Below, one piece after another: positions 8,582 through 17,138 of a DNA stretch of 64,000 nucleotides (positions within the stretch are counted from its first letter, which is position 1; the number at the start of each line of letters is the position of its first letter). The stretch is taken from assembly GCF_016592155.1 (NCBI RefSeq), contig NZ_AP024237.1, positions 558,001 through 622,000 on the forward strand. Reading direction: 5' to 3'. The notes beneath the pieces were generated by a model. It saw only the letters and a list, made by a program, of their open reading frames with translations. It was not told the DNA's origin and ran no database searches. Source of the stretch: Mycobacterium heckeshornense. GTDB taxonomy: Bacteria; Actinomycetota; Actinomycetes; Mycobacteriales; Mycobacteriaceae. Position numbers and translations under genes: made by a program.

Positions 8582-10411
8582 TTACTGATTGAGCTGGTGT
8601 TTTGTTGATTTGTCGGGTCGGTTGTTCTGGCTACGCCACTTGGAGGGGATGGGGGTCTTGATGAGTTCGAAGGCGCGGCGCTGTTCGGGGGTGGATTCGG
8701 CCAGGGTGGGCACGGTGGTGTTGGTGCCGTGGTAGCGAATGTCGTTGCGGGTCAGGGTCGCCAGGTGGGTGAGCAGGCCGCGGAAGCTGCGCAGCGCGGT
8801 GCCGTCGGGGGCGTGGCGGGTGGCGGCTTTGGTTTGGGCAGCTTGGGAGCGTTGGGCCGGTGCGACGGGGTTGTCGCGTAGGGGTGGGTGTTCGTCGGTG
8901 AAGGTCAGCGGCGCCCAGGCCTGGCGCAGGTGCCAGGTCACATAGCAGGCCAGCATGCAGATCAACACGTGGGCTTTGACCCGTTCGGTGAGCCGGTGGC
9001 GGATGGGTCGTAGGTCGAGGTCGTCGGTTTTGATGCTGCGGAAGTCGCGTTCGACGTGGGCCAAGTTCTTGTAGCCGACGACCACGCCTGGGGCGTTGAG
9101 GTCGGTGGCGGGCACGCTGGTGCGTAGCACGTAGATGCCATCGAGGGCGGTTTCGGTGTCGATGCCGGCCTGGTTGCGGTGGTAGGTGAGGCTGGTGTCG
9201 GTGATGGTGCGCTCAAAGTGCTTGCCCATCTTGTATTTATCGATGATTTTGCCGACGGCTTCCCCGATGCGGCCGGCTCCGGTCAGCCGGCCGGCAGCCA
9301 CCCGTTCGGCGATGGCGCCCAGGTCGATCTCGGTGGCGGCCAGCAGGGCGGCGCGTTTGCGGGCGCGTTGGGCGGCCAGGGCGGGGTTGCGGCAGGCGAT
9401 GAGCCGTTCGCCGGGATAGTCGGGGTGGGTGATTTCGGCGAGGTCCTGGGTATCGAACAAGCTCATCTGCAGCGGCCCGTCATCGGCGGCCAGCACGGCG
9501 ATCTGGGGGGCGCGCAGCGCGGTGAGCCATCCGAAACCAGTTGCGGTGTCTGGGTTGTCATTGAGTTCACGGATTGCGTCGATACGCGCGGAGGTGATCA
9601 TGCCGCGATCACCGACCAGCACCAACCGATCAAGCCCGAATTGGGTGCGCACCACCTCGACGATGTCGGTGAAGGCGACCGGGTCGGCGGTGTTACCGGC
9701 AAACACCCGCACCGCCACCGGGCGGCCGGCTGGATCGGTGAGGATGCCGTATTCGATTTGCGGTAGCCCTTTTTTACCGTCCCTCGAATACCCGCGCGAG
9801 GCCAGCTCGCAACACCGTCCGGTCATCCAGGCACTGGTCAGATCAAACAACGCCATCCGCGAGGGATTAGCCTGTGGCCCTAAGTGTTTGGCAGCCAGCT
9901 TCTTTTCGATCGTGTCTTGCCGGTCGGCCAGCCAGTCCATCGCAGCGTAGATCTCGTCGGTGGATGCGGTGGCCACATCCAGATCGACCCCCACGGTGGA
10001 ATCGGCCCACGAGGCCAGCGTGGACAGCTTGGAGGCCGGTTGGATCACCCGGGAGATGATCAGCGCGAACACCAGATCCCTCGACCGGCACGCCGGCCCC
10101 AACAACGCCGGAAACCCCAACTGGCGGGCCATCGCAGCTACCGCCGCCACATCCCCATGCGGCAGTGACCGGGTGATCGTGAACTCAGACCCGGCCGGCA
10201 CCAGCACCTGGCCCTTGAGCGTGCCCTCAACCGCGGCGATCACGTCGGCGGGCAGCTTGGACAGGTTCGCCAGCGTCTCGTGGCGGACTTTCTTGCCGTC
10301 TCGATAGGTGCGGCGCACCAGGACCGACTCATAGCGGCGAACGTTGCCCGCCTTGTCCACATACTTGCTCGGTGTTCGGGCTACGTGCATCCGCGCTGGC
10401 TTCGCCACCAC
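8582..10411 (-). CDS. IS1634-family DDE transposase
   Basis: A 609-residue transposase of the IS1634 (IS4-like superfamily) group. An N-terminal basic segment (KYVDKAGNVRRYESVLVRRTYRDG, split over about residues 15-42) precedes the helical dimer region. The catalytic core contains GILTDPAGRPVAVRVFAGNTAD (first Asp), LVLVGDRGMIT (second Asp) and the family-typical YKNLAHVERDFRSIKT with the catalytic Glu, followed by the RPIRHRLTERVKAHVLICML helix. The open frame is uninterrupted, so the element is potentially active. The start is taken as GTG at 10409-10411; an ATG seven codons later is an alternative. Confidence 0.92.
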   Translation of the reverse strand: MVAKPARMHVARTPSKYVDKAGNVRRYESVLVRRTYRDGKKVRHETLANLSKLPADVIAAVEGTLKGQVLVPAGSEFTITRSLPHGDVAAVAAMARQLGFPALLGPACRSRDLVFALIISRVIQPASKLSTLASWADSTVGVDLDVATASTDEIYAAMDWLADRQDTIEKKLAAKHLGPQANPSRMALFDLTSAWMTGRCCELASRGYSRDGKKGLPQIEYGILTDPAGRPVAVRVFAGNTADPVAFTDIVEVVRTQFGLDRLVLVGDRGMITSARIDAIRELNDNPDTATGFGWLTALRAPQIAVLAADDGPLQMSLFDTQDLAEITHPDYPGERLIACRNPALAAQRARKRAALLAATEIDLGAIAERVAAGRLTGAGRIGEAVGKIIDKYKMGKHFERTITDTSLTYHRNQAGIDTETALDGIYVLRTSVPATDLNAPGVVVGYKNLAHVERDFRSIKTDDLDLRPIRHRLTERVKAHVLICMLACYVTWHLRQAWAPLTFTDEHPPLRDNPVAPAQRSQAAQTKAATRHAPDGTALRSFRGLLTHLATLTRNDIRYHGTNTTVPTLAESTPEQRRAFELIKTPIPSKWRSQNNRPDKSTKHQLNQ

Positions 10412-10531
10412 TCAATGGTAATAGATCAACTCAAGCATATTGTGAATCGACACACGATATTCACTGGCTACATTATCAATCCGCAAACCGACAGAATCTG
10501 AGCTCAGCCGTAGATTCCGTCTACCTCACTT

Positions 10532-10544
10532 GCCGCAACTTCGG
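10532..10544. repeat. IS1634-family terminal inverted repeat, right
   Basis: GCCGCAACTTCGG is the exact inverse of the left terminal repeat and is followed at once by TCTAAT. Confidence 0.9.
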
Positions 10545-10558
10545 TCTAATAGAAATAT
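10545..10558. promoter_or_regulatory. Right target duplication TCTAAT plus right half of the split palindrome
   Basis: TCTAAT (10545-10550) is the second copy of the target duplication. From 10550 the sequence TAGAAATAT is the exact inverse of ATATTTCTA at 8542-8550, so the pre-insertion site was a perfect 19-bp palindrome. Confidence 0.65.
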
Positions 10559-10654
10559 GCCTGTATGTATCACACTGCTGTGGGTGGTGTCAGACGGACG
10601 GTGAAAATTGCTGCGGCACAGGCGATCGACGGTACCGACCGCCGCTGCGGATCC

Positions 10655-12121
10655 TCAGTTTTTGGCGGCGGCCCGCCCGGCGCGCCGGCCGTAGAAGCTG
10701 CCGTCGCCCAGCGAGATCCCGCTGGCGTAACCCCACGCCGCCAGGCCGGCGGTGCAGCGGCCCGCCGCGTACAGGCCGGGGATCGGCTGTCCGCTGACGT
10801 GCAGCACCTCGGCATCCAGCGTGGTGCGCAAGCCGCCGAGCGTGAAACCGCCGGTACTCTCGCGCAGATCGATCGCGCCCACCGGGGATCCGATCGGGCG
10901 CAGCCACTCGGCCTTCTTGTGTAACAGCGGATCCTCGCCACGCGCGGCGCCGTCGTTGTAGGCGGCCACGGTTGCCTGCAGGCAGCCGGGCGCGAGACCC
11001 ATCTCACCCTCGAGCTCGGCGACGGTTTCGCACACCCAGGTCGGCGGGCGCAACATCAGCCGCGGTGACAACGAGGCCATCGCCTCGTTTTGCGCGGCTT
11101 CGTCGAGGACCAGGTAGGCAATGTTGTCTTGGTGGTAGAGGGTGAGCTGGCCGACGCGACCCGGATAGGTGTCCTCGGCGACATAGCGCTGACCGCGGCC
11201 GTTGACCAGGATGCCGCGCACCAATTGCTGCGGGTCGATGAAGATCGCCACCTCGGTGGCGTCCATGTGCGCAAGGTCGGCGCCCAGCGCCTGCGCCATC
11301 CTGATCGACTGACCGTCGTGCTGCTCGATCGACGCGGCCGGACGCCCGGCGATCCGCGGGGCGTATTGGGCCACCATCGCGTCGTTGTAGGCGAAGCTAC
11401 CCGTCGCGAGGACCACGCCGCGGCGCGCGCGGACCGTCACGTCATCGCCGTACCGGCGGGCGCACGTTCCCACCACCCGCCCGTCGGCCGCCACCACCAG
11501 ACGCTGCACCCGTACGTCGTAGACCACCCGCGCACCTGCCGCGGTGGCCGCCTGCACGAGCGGCTTCATCAGCATGTAGCCGGCGCTCGCCTGGCCCTGC
11601 TTCTTGTTCGACATCTGCGGGACGTGGCCGCGCGGCGCGGGAGTCGCGACCGTGTTGAACGGGTGGGAGTTTTCGCCACCGCTGTACATCAGCCCTTGAT
11701 CGCCCAGCGGCTCCCACCCGGGCTCGGCGAAGAATTCCGCCTTGAACGGCACCCCGCAGTCGACCAGCCAATTGAAGTGATCGACGCTGCCGGCGCAGTA
11801 GTCGGCGATGCGATTTTCGTCGGCGCCGGGTCCCATCGCGACATTAAGGAAGGCCGCCATGTTGTCGACGGAATCGGCGAAGCCGCAAGCCTTTTGCAGT
11901 GGCGTGCCGCCGCCGAGATAGATGAATCCGCCCGCCATGGCAGCAGCCCCGCCCCACGAGCCGGTGCGTTCGAGTACCAGGACGTCGGCGCCGGATCTGG
12001 CGGCTTCGACCGCCGCTGCCGCCCCGGCCACCCCGTACCCGGCGATGACGACGTCGGCCTCGAGATCCCAGGCGCCGATCGAGGAGGCCGGGACCGGGTA
12101 GACGTCGGTGGGCGTTGTCAC
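10655..12121 (-). CDS. FAD-binding dehydrogenase of the ketosteroid dehydrogenase/fumarate reductase group
   Basis: A 488-residue FAD_binding_2 flavoprotein. The FAD motif VVIAGYGVAGAAAAVEAA lies near residue 20, with LVLERTGSWGGAAAMAGGFI after it. The C-terminus carries GGFTLGGLRTTLDAEVL and IPGLYAAGRCTAGLAAWGYA, the second FAD contact. It resembles ketosteroid dehydrogenase-type proteins but lacks the YPG.GATI segment seen in the KstD-like gene at 5980-7695, so it may act on a different ring position. The GTG start at 12119-12121 overlaps the dioxygenase stop (GTGA), so it is co-translated with the extradiol dioxygenase and monooxygenase upstream on the same strand. Confidence 0.82.
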   Translation of the reverse strand: MTTPTDVYPVPASSIGAWDLEADVVIAGYGVAGAAAAVEAARSGADVLVLERTGSWGGAAAMAGGFIYLGGGTPLQKACGFADSVDNMAAFLNVAMGPGADENRIADYCAGSVDHFNWLVDCGVPFKAEFFAEPGWEPLGDQGLMYSGGENSHPFNTVATPAPRGHVPQMSNKKQGQASAGYMLMKPLVQAATAAGARVVYDVRVQRLVVAADGRVVGTCARRYGDDVTVRARRGVVLATGSFAYNDAMVAQYAPRIAGRPAASIEQHDGQSIRMAQALGADLAHMDATEVAIFIDPQQLVRGILVNGRGQRYVAEDTYPGRVGQLTLYHQDNIAYLVLDEAAQNEAMASLSPRLMLRPPTWVCETVAELEGEMGLAPGCLQATVAAYNDGAARGEDPLLHKKAEWLRPIGSPVGAIDLRESTGGFTLGGLRTTLDAEVLHVSGQPIPGLYAAGRCTAGLAAWGYASGISLGDGSFYGRRAGRAAAKN

Positions 12122-13026
12122 TGGCGCATCGCCGCCGGCAAATCGCCGACCCATTGGTGGCCCCAATAGCTGTCAGCCGTGATTTCCTCTGCGGTATAAT
12201 AGGTTTCGTCGACGCGCATGCCGTCGGTGCCAAACTCGATGTCCCAGTCGCCGGGTGTGCGCACATAAAACGAAACCATTTTGTCGTTGGTGTGACGCCC
12301 GAGCGTCGAGGACAGCTGAAATCCCTTGGCGTTGACCCGGTCCAGGGCCTGCCCCACCGCGTCGAGGCTGTCAACTTCCACCATGATATGGACGAGACCG
12401 GGCGGATTCTGGTTGGCGGCCGGGCAGATCGCCAAGCTGTGGTGGCGTTCGTTGACTCCCAAGAAGCGAACCCGTACCGGACCGAACTCAGGCGGCGCCG
12501 GTATGCGGAAGGAACCCCGGGAGCGAAATCCCAAGACTCCGGTGTAAAACTCGAACAGCCCGTTCACGTCGACGGCGGGTACCACCACATGGCCCAGACC
12601 CTGATCACCGGTGACAAAGCGCGCCCCGAACGGGGTGACGACGGGGCTGTGGTCGAGCACCGCCCCGTGGAACACCTCGAGTGTCGTACCCGCCGGATCT
12701 TCGAACGTGATGGCTTCATCGACGCGCCGCTCGTCAGCCTCGTCCAGCGACAGCTGTTTGAAGGGCACATCGGCGCCCGCCAATGCGGCCCTGACCCGGT
12801 CCAGCGCGGCGTGGTCACGTACCTCCCAGCCGACTGTCACCAGCCGGTCAATGTCACCGGGGACGACGATGATCCGGGCGGGTCGCTCGTCCATCCGCAA
12901 GTACAGCGCCGACGGGTCGGGACCCTGCCCTTCTGCGAAACCCAAGACACCAAAGGCAAATTCGCGCCAGCGTGATATATCGGTGGCGGCAACGGTGATA
13001 TAACCCAGGCTTTTGAGCTCAGTCAT
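12118..13026 (-). CDS. Type I extradiol ring-cleavage dioxygenase (HsaC/BphC-like)
   Basis: A 302-residue two-domain VOC dioxygenase, predicted to cleave a catechol ring next to the two hydroxyls using Fe(II). The 2-His-1-Glu iron ligands are readable as H146 (LGHVVVP), H213 (GLVHIMVEV) and E264 (WDIEFG). The second-shell residues used by BphC/HsaC are also present: H195 in NERHHSLAI, H245 in GRHTNDKM and Y254 in SFYVRTP. Length and residue spacing match the 2,3-dihydroxybiphenyl/3,4-DHSA dioxygenases. It overlaps the following FAD dehydrogenase by 4 bp and lies 10 bp after the HsaA-like gene, an order (monooxygenase then dioxygenase) typical of steroid A/B-ring opening. Confidence 0.9.
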   Translation of the reverse strand: MTELKSLGYITVAATDISRWREFAFGVLGFAEGQGPDPSALYLRMDERPARIIVVPGDIDRLVTVGWEVRDHAALDRVRAALAGADVPFKQLSLDEADERRVDEAITFEDPAGTTLEVFHGAVLDHSPVVTPFGARFVTGDQGLGHVVVPAVDVNGLFEFYTGVLGFRSRGSFRIPAPPEFGPVRVRFLGVNERHHSLAICPAANQNPPGLVHIMVEVDSLDAVGQALDRVNAKGFQLSSTLGRHTNDKMVSFYVRTPGDWDIEFGTDGMRVDETYYTAEEITADSYWGHQWVGDLPAAMRQ

Positions 13027-13036
13027 CGCGGTCCCT

Positions 13037-14221
13037 CTAAATCAACGCCCGCAGCGGACCCTCAGGCGGATCGATTCCCAGCGAACTCAGTGCAGATGCG
13101 TGAAAGACCGTGCCGGGCATGTGGATGGCGTGGTTAAGACCGGCGTGCGCGTCGCGCCAGTACCGTTGCAGCGGCTTGTCCATCCGCAAGGCATTGCCTC
13201 CTGAGCGGGCGAAGATCTGATCGACAGCCATGACCGCGCGCCACGCGGCGCGGATCTGGGTGCGACGCCCGACCGCGCGGTCATGGAACGACACCTCCCT
13301 GCCCGCGTCGACGATGTCGTAGATGCGGTCCACATTGGCCAGCAGCTCCTGGCGGGCGGCGTTGATGTCGGCGGCGGCCTCGCCGATGGCGTACATGACG
13401 TACGGATCGTCCTTGATCGCCGTTCCGGTCGCCGCCACCCGGTCCCGTTGGTAATCCAGGTGCGCGGCGAGCGCACCTTCGGCGATGCCGACCACCGCCG
13501 CGGTGATCCCCAGCGGGAACATCGTCGACCACGGCATCAGGTACAGCGGCTTGGTCATGCCCGCCTTGCGCTGGGCGGTGCCGTCCATCACTTCCGTGGC
13601 GTCCATCGTTCGGTAGGCGGGCACGAACGCGTCGCGCACGATGATGTCCTTGGATCCGGTTCCACGCAGCCCCACGACGTTCCACGAGTCCTCGACGATC
13701 TCGTAGTCCTTGCGCGGCAGGATCATGTGAAGCATCCGCGGCGGCATGCTCGGCTTGCCGTCGGCGTCTGCGAGCATGGCGCCCAGGATGATCCAGTCGC
13801 ACTGGTCGGTGCCGGAGCTGAATTGCCAGTGGCCAGTGAACATGTAGCCACCGTCCACGGGCTTGGCCAGGCCCTGTGGCGCATACGGGGAGGCCACCCA
13901 GGTGTCGAAGTCTTGGGCCCAGATCTCCTCGGCCACCCTCGGGTCGGCGTAGGCCAGCTGGTAAGGATGCACGGCCACCACGCCGGTGATCCAGCCGGCG
14001 GCGGGGTCAAGCGACGCGGTGGCCATGACCGTCTCGGCGAACTCCCGCGGATGCACCTCGTAGCCGCCGTACTTGGCGGTTTGCAGGAGTCGTATCGAGC
14101 CCGCCTCCTTCATCGCCTTGGTGGTCTGATCGGTCAGTCGCCCGATCTTCTCCGCCTCAGCCGCCTGCTCGCGTAGCTGGTCGGCCATGTTCATCAGCCG
14201 GTCGATTACCCGCTCGGTCAT
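13037..14221 (-). CDS. HsaA-like flavin-dependent monooxygenase (acyl-CoA dehydrogenase fold)
   Basis: A 394-residue protein of the acyl-CoA dehydrogenase-fold, FMNH2-dependent hydroxylase group (HsaA, HpaB-type two-component oxygenases). It should hydroxylate a phenolic ring to the catechol used by the neighbouring dioxygenase. Family segments: LLQTAKYGGYEVHPREF near residue 45, ASLDPAAGWITGVVAVHPY, GGYMFTGHWQFSSGTDQCDW and WNVVGLRGTGSKDI. The C-terminal basic-acidic helix region ends near the stop. It lacks the catalytic Glu context of true acyl-CoA dehydrogenases. I chose the ATG at 14219-14221 (MTERVIDRLMNMAD); the longer frame upstream overlaps the divergent gene. Its flavin reductase partner is not in this window. 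Confidence 0.85.
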   Translation of the reverse strand: MTERVIDRLMNMADQLREQAAEAEKIGRLTDQTTKAMKEAGSIRLLQTAKYGGYEVHPREFAETVMATASLDPAAGWITGVVAVHPYQLAYADPRVAEEIWAQDFDTWVASPYAPQGLAKPVDGGYMFTGHWQFSSGTDQCDWIILGAMLADADGKPSMPPRMLHMILPRKDYEIVEDSWNVVGLRGTGSKDIIVRDAFVPAYRTMDATEVMDGTAQRKAGMTKPLYLMPWSTMFPLGITAAVVGIAEGALAAHLDYQRDRVAATGTAIKDDPYVMYAIGEAAADINAARQELLANVDRIYDIVDAGREVSFHDRAVGRRTQIRAAWRAVMAVDQIFARSGGNALRMDKPLQRYWRDAHAGLNHAIHMPGTVFHASALSSLGIDPPEGPLRALI

Positions 14222-14296
14222 GCTCTCGTCCTTAGGTCGTGGGCTCAAACGATGGTCTCCTGCCGGTGATGATGGCACCGTCGGCGATCCCGGTGA

Positions 14297-14321
14297 GTGG
14301 AAAAGTTGTGAGCGCTTCCAC
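14297..14321. promoter_or_regulatory. Candidate inverted repeat between divergent monooxygenase and SnoaL genes
   Basis: GTGGAA (14297-14302) and TTCCAC (14316-14321) are inverse copies separated by 13 bp, in the 126-bp gap between two divergent starts (14221 and 14348). It could be an operator shared by both directions; it may also be chance. Confidence 0.3.
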
Positions 14322-14347
14322 GCGGCACTCCACAGTATCGTTGCCGC

Positions 14348-14872
14348 ATGAGCCGATCCACGAACCAACTCACCTTGACGCCAGCCGAGCAGCTGCTCGC
14401 GATCGAGGAGATCAAGAAGGTTTTCGCCGGTCGTCTGCGCTGCATGGACACCAAGGACTGGGATCACTACGGCGACTTCCACACCGAGGACATCGTGAGC
14501 GACACGTGGCGCGGACTGCCCGACGACAAGCAGCCCGTCACCGACGGCAAGAACGTCGTCGTCGGGCGGCAACGACTGACGGCGACAATCCGCGCGTTGC
14601 TCGATGGCCCGGTGCGAATCACCAGCGTCCACCACGGACATACGCCTGAAATTGCGCTCACCTCGGACACCACCGCCCGCGGCGTTTGGGCGATGGAGGA
14701 TCGGTTGTGGTGGACCAACGGCAACCGCGAGGAGACCTTGCACGGCTACGGCCACTACCACGAGGAATATCGGAAGGTCGACGGTCGATGGCTCATCAGC
14801 GCGCGAAGACTGACCCGACTACGCGTGGAGAGCACACCGGGATTCGATTCGTTCTTGGGTGACCGGCTCTGA
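14348..14872 (+). CDS. SnoaL-like/NTF2-fold protein
   Basis: A 174-residue protein with the cone-shaped NTF2/SnoaL fold typical of small-molecule isomerases, dehydratases and ring-hydroxylating beta subunits. The N-terminal helix reads AEQLLAIEEIKKVFAGRLRC, then the fold-typical DTKDWDHYGDFHTEDIV, and the last strands contain GYGHYHEEYRKVDGRWLIS. Catalytic residues cannot be assigned safely. It is divergent from the HsaA-like gene and is followed on the same strand, 39 bp on, by the Baeyer-Villiger monooxygenase-like gene, so a role in modifying the same substrate is likely but not proven. Confidence 0.8.
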   Translation: MSRSTNQLTLTPAEQLLAIEEIKKVFAGRLRCMDTKDWDHYGDFHTEDIVSDTWRGLPDDKQPVTDGKNVVVGRQRLTATIRALLDGPVRITSVHHGHTPEIALTSDTTARGVWAMEDRLWWTNGNREETLHGYGHYHEEYRKVDGRWLISARRLTRLRVESTPGFDSFLGDRL

Positions 14873-14911
14873 GGGCGAGCGTCCGATGACCGGGAAGGCT
14901 AGTTCCTGCGC

Positions 14912-16267
14912 ATGGACGACATGGCCTACTGTCCCGTCGTGACCCTTGATGCTGTCGTTGTCGGCGCCGGATTTGCCGGGCTGTATGCCTTGCACAAACT
15001 GCGCTCCCAGGGGTTGTCGGTGCGGGTGTTCGAAGCCGCTCCTGACGTCGGTGGCACCTGGTACTTCAACCGGTATCCCGGTTGTCGCTGCGATGTGGAA
15101 AGTGTCGACTACTGCTACTCGTTCTCCGATGAGCTGCAGCAGGAGTGGAACTGGACCGAGAAGTACGCCACCCAGGCCGAGATCCTGCGCTACATCAACT
15201 GGGTCGCCGACAAGCTCGACCTGCGCAGGGACATCACTTTCAACACCCGGGTCGTCTCGGCGGTCCTGGACGAGGAAACGCTGCACTGGACGGTGACCAC
15301 CGACAGCGGCGAGGTCGTCACCGCTCGGTTCTGCCTGATGGCCACCGGCTCGCTGTCGGCTGCGCTGATGCCCAATTTCCCCGGATTGGACTGCTTTGCC
15401 GGCGAGGTGTACCACACCGCGCATTGGCCGCATGAACCTGTCGATTTCGTGGGGAAGCGCGTCGCGGTGATCGGCACCGGTTCCTCGGGCATCCAATCAA
15501 TTCCAGTCATTGCCGAACAGGCCGCGCGACTCTACGTTTTTCAGCGCACGCCCAACTTCAGCGTTCCAGCCGGCAACAAGCCGCTGACCGCCGACGACAT
15601 AGCTGAGATCAAAGCGAATTACATTGAACGGCGGAACCTTTCATGGCGCAGCGGCGGCGGCTCGCCGCATTTTCCACACCCCAAAAGAACGATGGACGCA
15701 TCGCCCGAGGAGCGTCGGGCAGCCTTCGAGAAGCGTTGGCAGCTAGGGGGTGTCTTGTTCTCCAAGACCTTCCCAGATCAGATGATTGACCCGGCCGCCA
15801 ACGAGGAGGCACGCAAGTTTTACGAGGAGAAAGTCCGCGCGGTCATCCATGACCCTGAGGTCGCCGACCTGCTGATTCCGAACGATCACCCCATCGGAAC
15901 AAAGCGTATCTGCACTGACACCAACTACTTTCAGACCTTCAACAAACCGCACGTCAAGCTCGTCAGCGTGCGGAATACGCCGATCGAGTCGATTGACGCG
16001 ACCGGAATCAACACCACCGATGCGCATTACGACGTCGACACGATCGTCTTGGCTACCGGTTTCGACGCAATGACGGGCGCGCTAGCCAAGCTCGACATCG
16101 TCGGCCGCGGCGGGCAGCTGCTACGTGAGGACTGGAAGGAAGGTCCGCGCACGTATCTGGGCCTCGGCGTGGACGGATTCCCCAACCTGTTCATCGTCTC
16201 GGGCGACATCTGCGCCGAGGTGGCCGGGGCCGGCTACAAGGGTTTCCAGCTAATCAAGGCATCCTGA
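14912..16267 (+). CDS. Baeyer-Villiger monooxygenase-like flavoprotein with an internal in-frame deletion
   Basis: A 451-residue class B flavin monooxygenase of the cyclohexanone-monooxygenase type, a family that normally inserts oxygen next to a ring ketone with NADPH and is usually about 540 residues. It has the FAD motif VVGAGFAGLYAL, GGTWYFNRYPGCRCD, the BVMO fingerprint FAGEVYHTAHWP and the NADPH motif VIGTGSSGIQ. Up to DGFPNLFIVSG (about residue 431) it follows the family. The next 20 residues, DICAEVAGAGYKGFQLIKAS, look like the extreme C-terminus. About 85-90 residues (the GP.SP..N..V.IE region and the C-terminal loop) appear to be missing at about base 16204. The reading frame is kept, but activity is doubtful. 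Confidence 0.8.
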   Translation: MDDMAYCPVVTLDAVVVGAGFAGLYALHKLRSQGLSVRVFEAAPDVGGTWYFNRYPGCRCDVESVDYCYSFSDELQQEWNWTEKYATQAEILRYINWVADKLDLRRDITFNTRVVSAVLDEETLHWTVTTDSGEVVTARFCLMATGSLSAALMPNFPGLDCFAGEVYHTAHWPHEPVDFVGKRVAVIGTGSSGIQSIPVIAEQAARLYVFQRTPNFSVPAGNKPLTADDIAEIKANYIERRNLSWRSGGGSPHFPHPKRTMDASPEERRAAFEKRWQLGGVLFSKTFPDQMIDPAANEEARKFYEEKVRAVIHDPEVADLLIPNDHPIGTKRICTDTNYFQTFNKPHVKLVSVRNTPIESIDATGINTTDAHYDVDTIVLATGFDAMTGALAKLDIVGRGGQLLREDWKEGPRTYLGLGVDGFPNLFIVSGDICAEVAGAGYKGFQLIKAS

Positions 16268-16346
16268 TGTCCAACCCGGCCGGAGGCTGGACCGGGGGGC
16301 CAACCGTCAAATACGTTATGTGCCGGTAACCCGGACGGGAGAGCAG

Positions 16347-17138
16347 ATGAAGCGACTTGAGGGCAACCGCATCCTGGTGACCGGTGCCGCGTCAGGCATC
16401 GGCCAGGCCACCGCGCTGCGGCTGCTGGACGAGGGTGCGGCGGTGGTAGCCGCCGACATCGCGGTGGACGGTTTGGACAAGACCCGCGGCCGGGCCCGCG
16501 AAGCGGGGTCGGGCGATCGCATCACCACCCTGGAGATGAACGTTGGCGATGAGACGTCGGTGGCCGACGGTGTGCGGGCGGCCGTCGATGCACTGGGCGG
16601 CCTGGACTCTCTGGTCAACGCGGCCGGCGTGCTGCGGGCCGCACACACTCACCAGACCACCACACAGCTGTGGAACCAGATCATCAATGTCAACCTGACG
16701 GGAACCTTCCTTGTTGTGCGCGAGTCGCTTCCGGCGCTGCTGAAGCACCCGCGCAGCACCATCGTCAACTTCAGTTCCACATCGGCCGCATTCGCGCACC
16801 CCTACATGGCGGCCTACGCCGCGAGCAAGGGCGGCATCCAGTCCTTTACCCATGCGATCGCCCTCGAATACGCGAGCCAGGGACTGCGCGCCGTGTGCGT
16901 CGCACCCGGCAGTATCAAGTCTGGAATCACCGACGCCACAGCAGGATACATTCCCGCCGATGCCGACTGGTCGTTGTTCGCCCGGCTTTCACCGATCCTG
17001 CCCACCACACTGGAAGCCAGCGGAGCGGGGATGGCCGATCCTGCCGCAGTGGCCGGGGTGGTGGCGATGCTGGTGTCCGAAGACGGCGCGTTTATCACCG
17101 GCACCGAAATCCGCATCGACGGCGGTACTCACGCATGA
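16347..17138 (+). CDS. SDR family oxidoreductase
   Basis: A 263-residue classical SDR: NAD(P)-binding VTGAASGIGQATAL near residue 10, NAAGVLRAAH, the catalytic Ser in NFSSTSAAFAHP, and Tyr-x3-Lys in YAASKGGIQSF, with a typical C-terminal FITGTEIRIDGGTH. I chose the ATG at 16347 because GGGAGAGC lies directly upstream; the frame opens 9 codons earlier. The stop overlaps the start of the hydrolase (ATGA), so the two are one operon. A hydroxysteroid or cyclic alcohol dehydrogenase role fits the neighbourhood but the substrate is not visible. Confidence 0.88.
   Translation: MKRLEGNRILVTGAASGIGQATALRLLDEGAAVVAADIAVDGLDKTRGRAREAGSGDRITTLEMNVGDETSVADGVRAAVDALGGLDSLVNAAGVLRAAHTHQTTTQLWNQIINVNLTGTFLVVRESLPALLKHPRSTIVNFSSTSAAFAHPYMAAYAASKGGIQSFTHAIALEYASQGLRAVCVAPGSIKSGITDATAGYIPADADWSLFARLSPILPTTLEASGAGMADPAAVAGVVAMLVSEDGAFITGTEIRIDGGTHA

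Larger units (their letters stand above)
8553..10544. mobile_element. IS1634-family insertion sequence, complete, 1992 bp
   Basis: A complete insertion sequence with one long transposase gene (minus strand), terminal inverted repeats beginning CCGAAGTTGCGGC at both ends, and a 6-bp target duplication TCTAAT. The first 13 bp of the inverted repeats are identical; similarity fades inward. The intact reading frame, matching ends and identical target duplication suggest a fairly recent insertion. It sits in the iclR upstream region, orientated so that the transposase is transcribed towards iclR and the KstD-like gene. Read-through from it could drive those genes. Confidence 0.93.

Noticed and set aside
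13037..14221. Annotation of the HsaA-like gene as a fatty acyl-CoA dehydrogenase
   Set aside because: The acyl-CoA dehydrogenase signatures and catalytic Glu motif are absent, and the neighbouring extradiol dioxygenase supports a flavin hydroxylase.
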